From Gemmatimonadota bacterium (GTDB lineage Bacteria > Gemmatimonadota > Gemmatimonadetes > Gemmatimonadales > Gemmatimonadaceae): a DNA stretch of 38,256 nucleotides. Numbering within the stretch: position 1 is the first letter of the stretch; the number at the start of each line of letters is the position of its first letter. Location of the stretch: contig CANIWQ010000013.1 of the NCBI GenBank assembly GCA_947471365.1, positions 1-38,256 on the forward strand, given 5' to 3'. Shown here one piece after another: positions 34,348 through 38,256 of the stretch. The position numbers and the translations under genes were made by a program. The notes beneath the pieces are model-generated. The model saw nothing but the letters and a program-made list of their open reading frames with translations. It made no database searches and was not told where the DNA came from.

Positions 34348-35432
34348 TCTACAACTGCCTTCACCACCGCCCGGCTCTCCACCGCCGCCAACCCCTCCGC
34401 CGCGCGCTCCAGCGAGTAGGTCGCCGTCACCGCATTCGCCCACGGCAGCTTGGCACCCTGATGCGCGAGCACCTGTAGTGCACGATGCACGTGTGAATAG
34501 TCGCAGCCCCAGCAGCCGCGAATCTCCACATGTTTGCGATTGATCTGCCGGTGCGGGTTGTAAGGCGTGTCGCCACCGTCGGTGTACTGACCCGCCACCA
34601 CCACGCGGCCGCCGTCGCGTACGAGATCGAGCGCTTCGCCCACCGCGCGCGGATCGCCGGCTGCCTCAATCACCACATCCACGCCACGCCCCGCCGTGAG
34701 CGCGTGCACCTGCTCCACACGCTCGGCGTGCGGCATCTCGAGCGGCAACACATGTGTGGCGCCCATCGTCAGCGCAAAGTCGAGCCGCGGGGCCGGTGCG
34801 CCAATCATGATCACTGGGTGTGCACCACTCAACGCCGCGAGCGCGGCGGCGGCCTGCCCCACCGGACCTGCGCCAAGGACCGCCACCGACATGCCAAGCC
34901 GCAACTCCGCGCGTTCGGCCGCGTGCACCGACGTCACGAGTCCACAACCGCCGGCAATAAAGCTCAGCGGATCGACACCCTCAGGAATCCGGAGCAGCTT
35001 CACCCCTGGCTTCATCCAAATGTGGTCGGCCCATCCGCCGAGTGGCCCGTCGTTGAGGCCATAGGTAATGCCGTACACTTTGCGATGCGGGCAGCGCGTG
35101 CTCTGCTTGGTGACCAAGCACTCACGACAGGCGCCACAAGTTTCGTGCACATCGAGAAAGGTGACGAGATCGCCTTCGCGAAATGGTGCGCCGTCAATGT
35201 CGCGAACCGTGCCGCGAATCTCGGCGAGGTGCCCGATGCTCACATGCCCTGGGATGATCGGATACGGCACGCCCGAGAGTTTGCCGTGGTGGAGGTGCAC
35301 GTCGGTGCCGCACACTTCGGAGTAGAGCGTGCGCAACATCGCCGCGCCCGGCGCGAGGTCGGGCCACGGCACGTCTCGTAATTCAATCGGCAAGTTGGGC
35401 GCCGGCATCACGGCGGCACGAATGGTCTTCAT
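34314..35432 (-). CDS. Zinc-dependent alcohol dehydrogenase (MDR family)
   Basis: This 372-residue medium-chain dehydrogenase oxidises an alcohol or polyol with NAD(P). Catalytic-zinc candidates are Cys41 (CGTDVH), His63 and Cys163. The structural-zinc lobe has Cys99, 102, 105 and 114. The nucleotide site is GAGPVG at 187-192. The normally conserved Gly-His-Glu around the zinc is Gly-His-Val here (PGHVSIGH). The last eleven residues (EPNGKQTTVSR) and the stop codon are encoded by the heptanucleotide repeat hairpin, so the gene has taken in part of a mobile or expanding repeat, or the repeat serves as its terminator. It is divergent from ctaA with 139 bases between the starts. The substrate is unknown. 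Confidence 0.88.
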   Translation of the reverse strand: MKTIRAAVMPAPNLPIELRDVPWPDLAPGAAMLRTLYSEVCGTDVHLHHGKLSGVPYPIIPGHVSIGHLAEIRGTVRDIDGAPFREGDLVTFLDVHETCGACRECLVTKQSTRCPHRKVYGITYGLNDGPLGGWADHIWMKPGVKLLRIPEGVDPLSFIAGGCGLVTSVHAAERAELRLGMSVAVLGAGPVGQAAAALAALSGAHPVIMIGAPAPRLDFALTMGATHVLPLEMPHAERVEQVHALTAGRGVDVVIEAAGDPRAVGEALDLVRDGGRVVVAGQYTDGGDTPYNPHRQINRKHVEIRGCWGCDYSHVHRALQVLAHQGAKLPWANAVTATYSLERAAEGLAAVESRAVVKAVVEPNGKQTTVSR

Positions 35433-35559
35433 TGAGCCACGTCTCCCAGTGCGGGCTTCTGCCCAGTCCCGGGCCCCGCGTTCAATACCAGAGGAAAATT
35501 CGGTGTCTTATGTCTGAAAATACGCCGACACGGCGCTACACGATAGCCGAGCGCGTCTG

Positions 35560-35571
35560 CATATTTCACCC
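35560..35571 (+). promoter_or_regulatory. possible -10 element of a leaderless promoter for ctaA
   Basis: CATATT at 35560-35565 is followed by six bases and the ATG at 35572, the same spacing as before the genes at 2329 and 9362. No Shine-Dalgarno lies near this ATG. Confidence 0.25.
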
Positions 35572-36633
35572 ATGCAGACGGTGACGACGCCGGCCCACGC
35601 CCGGCACAACGCGCAACGCATCGGCCGGTGGCTGCTCCTCTGGGCCGCCTCGCTCTTCCTGCTCGTGCTCATCGGTGGCGGAACGCGACTCACCGAGAGC
35701 GGCCTTTCCATTACCGAGTGGAAACCGGTGACCGGTGTCCTCCCGCCGCTCACGGCGGCCGACTGGAACGACGCGTTCGTCAAATACCAACAGATTCCGC
35801 AGTACACGCAGATGAACGCGGGAATGACACTCTCGCAGTTCAAAGGAATTTTCCTCTGGGAGTTCATGCACCGCTTCTGGGCGCGGTTTGTGGGCGTGAT
35901 CTTTGCGCTCCCGCTCCTCTGGTTCTGGATGCGTGGCGCCGTGCCCGCACAGGTGCGCACGCGCTTGCTCACCCTGCTCGTGTTGATGGGGCTCCAAGGC
36001 GCGATGGGTTGGTACATGGTGAAGAGCGGACTCACCGCACGCGTCAATGTGAGTCAGTATCGGCTGGCGGCGCATCTCTCGCTCGCGCTGGTGATCTACT
36101 TACTCACCTGGTGGACCGCGCTCGACTTACTGACGCCATCGGAAGACCGAGCCGCCGATACGCGCCAGATCACCGCTCGACTCCGCAACACGCTTGGAGC
36201 GCTGACCACCTTCGCCTTTGGCGTGGTGGTGAGCGGTGCCTTCGTGGCGGGCCTGCGCGCAGGGCGCATCTACAACACCTTCCCGATGATGGGCGACCGC
36301 TGGATTCCTGCCGAGTACGGGCAGCTCTCGCCAGCGTGGCTCAACCTCTTTGAGAATCCGTCGGCCGTGCAGTTCGATCACCGACTGCTCGCCATCACGC
36401 TTCTCGTGACGGGACTCGCCACCTGGTGGTTTGGTGCGCGCGCCGCGGCCGGCACACTCACCGCGAGGCGGTTGACCTGGGTCGCCATTGCCGTATCGGT
36501 GCAGGCAGCGCTCGGCATTTCCACCGTGCTGCTCTCGGTGCCAGTGTGGCTCGGCGTTGCCCATCAAGCAGGCGCGGTGCTCGTCCTGACAGCGTTGCTC
36601 GCGGCGTGGCACGCGGCGGCAAACAGGCGATAG
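35572..36633 (+). CDS. ctaA: Heme A synthase (COX15/CtaA)
   Basis: This 353-residue membrane protein converts heme O to heme A for aa3-type cytochrome oxidases. It has eight predicted helices in two four-helix halves. The long-form signature GGGTRLTESGLSITEWKP (35-52), followed by the large first periplasmic loop, is that of the COX15-like type found in alphaproteobacteria and mitochondria. The four heme-ligand histidines are in place: His100 (EFMHRF), His168 (LAAHLS), His270 (FDHRLL) and His331 (VAHQAG). It is not next to oxidase subunits or ctaB here, so it stands alone. The gene is convergent with msrA. Confidence 0.94.
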   Translation: MQTVTTPAHARHNAQRIGRWLLLWAASLFLLVLIGGGTRLTESGLSITEWKPVTGVLPPLTAADWNDAFVKYQQIPQYTQMNAGMTLSQFKGIFLWEFMHRFWARFVGVIFALPLLWFWMRGAVPAQVRTRLLTLLVLMGLQGAMGWYMVKSGLTARVNVSQYRLAAHLSLALVIYLLTWWTALDLLTPSEDRAADTRQITARLRNTLGALTTFAFGVVVSGAFVAGLRAGRIYNTFPMMGDRWIPAEYGQLSPAWLNLFENPSAVQFDHRLLAITLLVTGLATWWFGARAAAGTLTARRLTWVAIAVSVQAALGISTVLLSVPVWLGVAHQAGAVLVLTALLAAWHAAANRR

Positions 36634-36668
36634 CGCGAGCAACCGAATTGCAGCAGCCTCGCCGCCGG

Positions 36669-36687
36669 GTGCCCGTCGCGCGGGCAC
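36669..36687. terminator. hairpin between convergent ctaA and msrA
   Basis: GTGCCCG at 36669-36675 and CGGGCAC at 36681-36687 form a perfect 7-bp GC-rich stem with loop TCGCG, 35 bases after the ctaA stop and 6 bases beyond the msrA stop. There is no T-run on either strand, so it is a probable but not classic terminator. Confidence 0.45.
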
Positions 36688-36693
36688 TACGAA

Positions 36694-37380
36694 CTAGCGC
36701 GCGAGCTTGTCGAAAAACTTCTTGCGCGCCTTCGCGACTTTCGGCGCTACCACGACCGCGCAATAACCGTTGCCGGGATTCCGCTCATAATAATTGTCGT
36801 GGTACGCCTCAGCGGGCCAGAACTGCTCGAGCGGCACCACCTCGGTGACCATCGCGTCCGCCCAGAGCGCTTCGTTCGCGAGACGCGCGATGGTTTCGCG
36901 CGCGGCGCGCTCTTGCTCCGCGGAGTGAAAATAGATCGCCGAGCGATACTGCGTGCCGACGTCGTTCCCCTGGCGATTGAGCGTAGTCGGGTCGTGGATG
37001 GTGAAGAACACGTCGAGAAGCTCGCCGTAGCTGATGACAGCGGGATCGAACGTGAGTTGCACCACTTCTGCGTGCCCCGTCACCCCAGCGCACACCTGCT
37101 CGTACGTCGGGTTCGGCCGTCGCCCACCGGCGTAGCCACTCTGGGCGTGCTGCACACCACGGAGTTGCAGGTAGACCGCCTCAAGGCACCAGAAACAGCC
37201 GCCAGCGAGGGTCGCCAACTCGGTCCGCGCGCCCTGAGGCGTGCCCTGAGGCGTGCCCTGAGGCGTGCCCTGAGGCGTGCCCTGAGGCGTGCCCTGAGGC
37301 GTGCCCTGAGGCGTGCCCTGAGGCGCATCAGCGGCAGACGCCCCCTGCTCACCGATGAATGGGGCTTTCCCGTCCGTCAC
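36694..37380 (-). CDS. msrA: Peptide-methionine (S)-S-oxide reductase MsrA with TPQG-repeat N-terminus
   Basis: MsrA repairs oxidised methionine. This protein has 228 residues. The catalytic motif GCFWC puts the nucleophile at Cys62, and a likely resolving Cys lies near the C-terminus in [12 protein letters not shown]. Other family marks are [17 protein letters not shown], and [18 protein letters not shown]. Before the domain is a 50-residue lead with no signal peptide, made largely of one APQG and seven TPQG units encoded by a 12-base DNA repeat. The GTG start overlaps the msrB stop (GTGA), so the pair is translated together. Without the lead the domain is of normal size. The repeat may act as a flexible spacer and its copy number may vary. 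Confidence 0.93.
   Translation of the reverse strand: MTDGKAPFIGEQGASAADAPQGTPQGTPQGTPQGTPQGTPQGTPQGTPQGARTELATLAGGCFWCLEAVYLQLRGVQHAQSGYAGGRRPNPTYEQVCAGVTGHAEVVQLTFDPAVISYGELLDVFFTIHDPTTLNRQGNDVGTQYRSAIYFHSAEQERAARETIARLANEALWADAMVTEVVPLEQFWPAEAYHDNYYERNPGNGYCAVVVAPKVAKARKKFFDKLAR
37231..37326 (-). repeat. 12-bp tandem repeat inside msrA, 8 units
   Basis: The unit GCCCTGAGGCGT (plus strand) is repeated eight times head to tail; only the last base of the last unit differs. It is in frame and encodes APQG then seven TPQG on the minus strand. Near identity of all units shows recent expansion, and changes in copy number would keep the frame. Confidence 0.95.
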
Positions 37381-37847
37381 GACGCCGAACCATCGAGCGC
37401 ATTGTCGCGCCGCACCTGCGCGATGTACCGCGCATACCCTTCGCCTTCCATGCGATTAAGCGGAATGAAGCGCAGCGACGCCGAGTTGATGCAGTAGCGG
37501 AGCCCTTCCGGCCCAGGGCCATCGGGAAAGAGATGCCCGAGGTGTGAGTCAGCGTTCGCGGAGCGCACTTCTACGCGGCGCATGCCATACGCGTGATCTT
37601 CCACTTCCACCACATGCGCCGGCTCAAGCGGACGCACAAAGCTCGGCCAACCGGTGCCGGAGTCGAACTTGTCGCTGCTGGAGAAGAGGGCTTCGCCGCT
37701 CACAATGTCGACGTAAATACCCGCTTCGTGGTGATCCCAGAACGCGTTGCGAAACGGCGGCTCGGTGGCGCTGCACTGCGTCACCTGATATTCGATTGGC
37801 GAGAGCGCTTTTTGCAGGTCGGGGTTTTCGGGCTTGATCTTGGTCAT
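37377..37847 (-). CDS. msrB: Peptide-methionine (R)-S-oxide reductase MsrB
   Basis: This 156-residue partner of MsrA reduces the R epimer of methionine sulfoxide. The family core is present: [10 protein letters not shown] (61-70), [11 protein letters not shown] (101-111), and the catalytic cysteine in RYCINSASL (Cys119). The two CxxC pairs that bind structural zinc in many MsrB proteins are absent (SGEALF and RSANAD at those places), so it is the metal-free type. There is no signal peptide, so repair occurs in the cytoplasm. The gene is upstream of msrA and overlaps it by four bases. The upstream gap (37848-37953) carries a short direct repeat. Confidence 0.94.
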   Translation of the reverse strand: MTKIKPENPDLQKALSPIEYQVTQCSATEPPFRNAFWDHHEAGIYVDIVSGEALFSSSDKFDSGTGWPSFVRPLEPAHVVEVEDHAYGMRRVEVRSANADSHLGHLFPDGPGPEGLRYCINSASLRFIPLNRMEGEGYARYIAQVRRDNALDGSAS

Positions 37848-37895
37848 CGGAGGGAGTCGGTGTCACGCACGGATGAGCGGGCGGTTACCGGAGGA

Positions 37896-37968
37896 ACGGC
37901 CGCGAGGTGGGAGATGTTTCCGCTACGGCCGCAACGCGGGAGATTTGTGTCCGCTACGGCCGCGAGAG
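37896..37968. repeat. short direct repeat, two full units and a partial third
   Basis: Units at 37896-37924 (29 bases) and 37925-37955 (31 bases) share ACGGCCGC at the start, GGGAGAT in the middle and TCCGCT at the end. A third partial unit ACGGCCGCGAGAG follows at 37956-37968. The array lies upstream of msrB, and its third unit runs into the 3' end of the TonB-plug gene, whose stop codon sits at the junction of units two and three. Confidence 0.6.
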
Positions 37969-38256
37969 CCGTTGCCGAGTCCACATCACGATGGTCGCGC
38001 AGTTCTTGCCTGGAATCAGAAACTCACCGGGCGTTTCGGCGGCCGAACCGTAGCTCTCGACGGCGCCGACCGTCGCGGACGAGAAGGCCGCGTCGATGTC
38101 GCCCGGTTGGTAGGCGTCGAACCGTGCATTGTCGACAATGAAGTTCACGCAACCGCCGGCCCGCGTGGACTCGATCGTCCGCCCCGGCCCTTGATTGGAG
38201 ACGTGAATCCCCGGCATCTGTCGCAGGAGGTCGGTAAACAGCTGCGGCTTTCGCCG
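37954..38256 (-). CDS. TonB-plug-like protein, C-terminal end (5' end outside window)
   Basis: Only the last 100 residues are visible. The frame is open to the window edge, so the true start lies beyond it. The fragment begins PQLFTDLLRQMPGIHVSNQG, the pattern of a TonB-dependent receptor plug (a helix followed by PGI.V). It continues with a cysteine pair (GGCVNFIVDN and GKNCATIVMWT) and a VESYG strand. The protein then stops without any outer-membrane barrel. Plug-only proteins of this kind, usually after a carboxypeptidase-regulatory-like domain, are common in Gemmatimonadota, where their role is unknown. The two Cys could form a disulfide. The TAG stop falls in the direct repeat described at 37896-37968. 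Confidence 0.65.
   Translation of the reverse strand, partial: RRKPQLFTDLLRQMPGIHVSNQGPGRTIESTRAGGCVNFIVDNARFDAYQPGDIDAAFSSATVGAVESYGSAAETPGEFLIPGKNCATIVMWTRQRLSRP

Noticed and set aside
37231..37326. Possible regulatory iteron or origin repeat
   Set aside because: The 12-base units are in frame inside msrA and translate to a regular APQG/TPQG peptide, with no DnaA-box-like AT-rich sequence around.
1..38256. Mobile elements, prophage or horizontally acquired island
   Set aside because: No transposase, integrase, terminal inverted repeats or tRNA edge is visible, and base composition looks even by eye across the window.

Overview
The window is about 38 kb of GC-rich (roughly two thirds G+C by eye), tightly packed chromosomal DNA from a diderm, aerobic, protein-secreting bacterium. 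A TamA/TamB-type outer-membrane assembly pair, many proteins with Sec, Tat or lipoprotein signals, a TonB-plug protein that ends without a barrel, carboxypeptidase-regulatory-like proteins and a heme A synthase together suggest Gemmatimonadota or a close soil/aquatic relative. That assignment is inference from gene content. I see no rRNA, tRNA, CRISPR array, insertion sequence or prophage. No stretch of more than 300 bases lacks a gene.

Layout. 1-8.9 kb (+): the 3' part of hrpB helicase, then an Omp85 protein and TamB, coupled by a TTGA stop/start overlap. 8.9-10.8 kb: mscL, a DUF4126 membrane protein, a VOC protein and a GNAT acetyltransferase. 10.9-14.4 kb (+): a tightly coupled cluster of a secreted DUF1080 (3-keto-glycoside hydrolase type) protein, a sugar/nucleoside-type MFS transporter, CutC, and a DUF1906 lipoprotein. 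14.4-28.2 kb (-): a long run of genes read right to left: SDR oxidoreductase, Tat-exported TIM-barrel sugar isomerase/epimerase, GMC flavoprotein, its Tat-exported subunit 3, family VIII serine hydrolase, M1 metallopeptidase, two exported acetamidase/formamidase-like proteins, acyl-CoA synthetase, Gfo/Idh/MocA oxidoreductase, proline dehydrogenase. 28.3-34.3 kb: HemJ, a second serine hydrolase, a second VOC protein, a large carboxypeptidase-regulatory-like exported protein, and a divergent S10-type serine carboxypeptidase. 34.3-38.3 kb: a zinc alcohol dehydrogenase, heme A synthase, MsrB-MsrA, and the end of a TonB-plug protein.

Functionally, several genes fit oxidative sugar catabolism through 3-keto sugars: GMC dehydrogenase with subunit 3, TIM-barrel isomerase, DUF1080 hydrolase, Gfo/Idh/MocA reductase and an MFS importer. 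They sit beside secreted peptidases and hydrolases, proline catabolism and oxidative-damage repair (MsrA/MsrB). This looks like a scavenger that breaks down peptides and glycosides outside the cytoplasm.

The most unusual non-coding signal is a degenerate heptanucleotide repeat at two intergenic sites (30297-30436 and 34285-34347). Both begin with GAGGAC and follow the pattern GNNNACN, turning into its reverse complement in the second half. At the second site the repeat forms a perfect 22-bp hairpin and supplies the last codons and stop of the alcohol dehydrogenase gene. Three other convergent gene ends also carry strong hairpins at or next to the stop codons.
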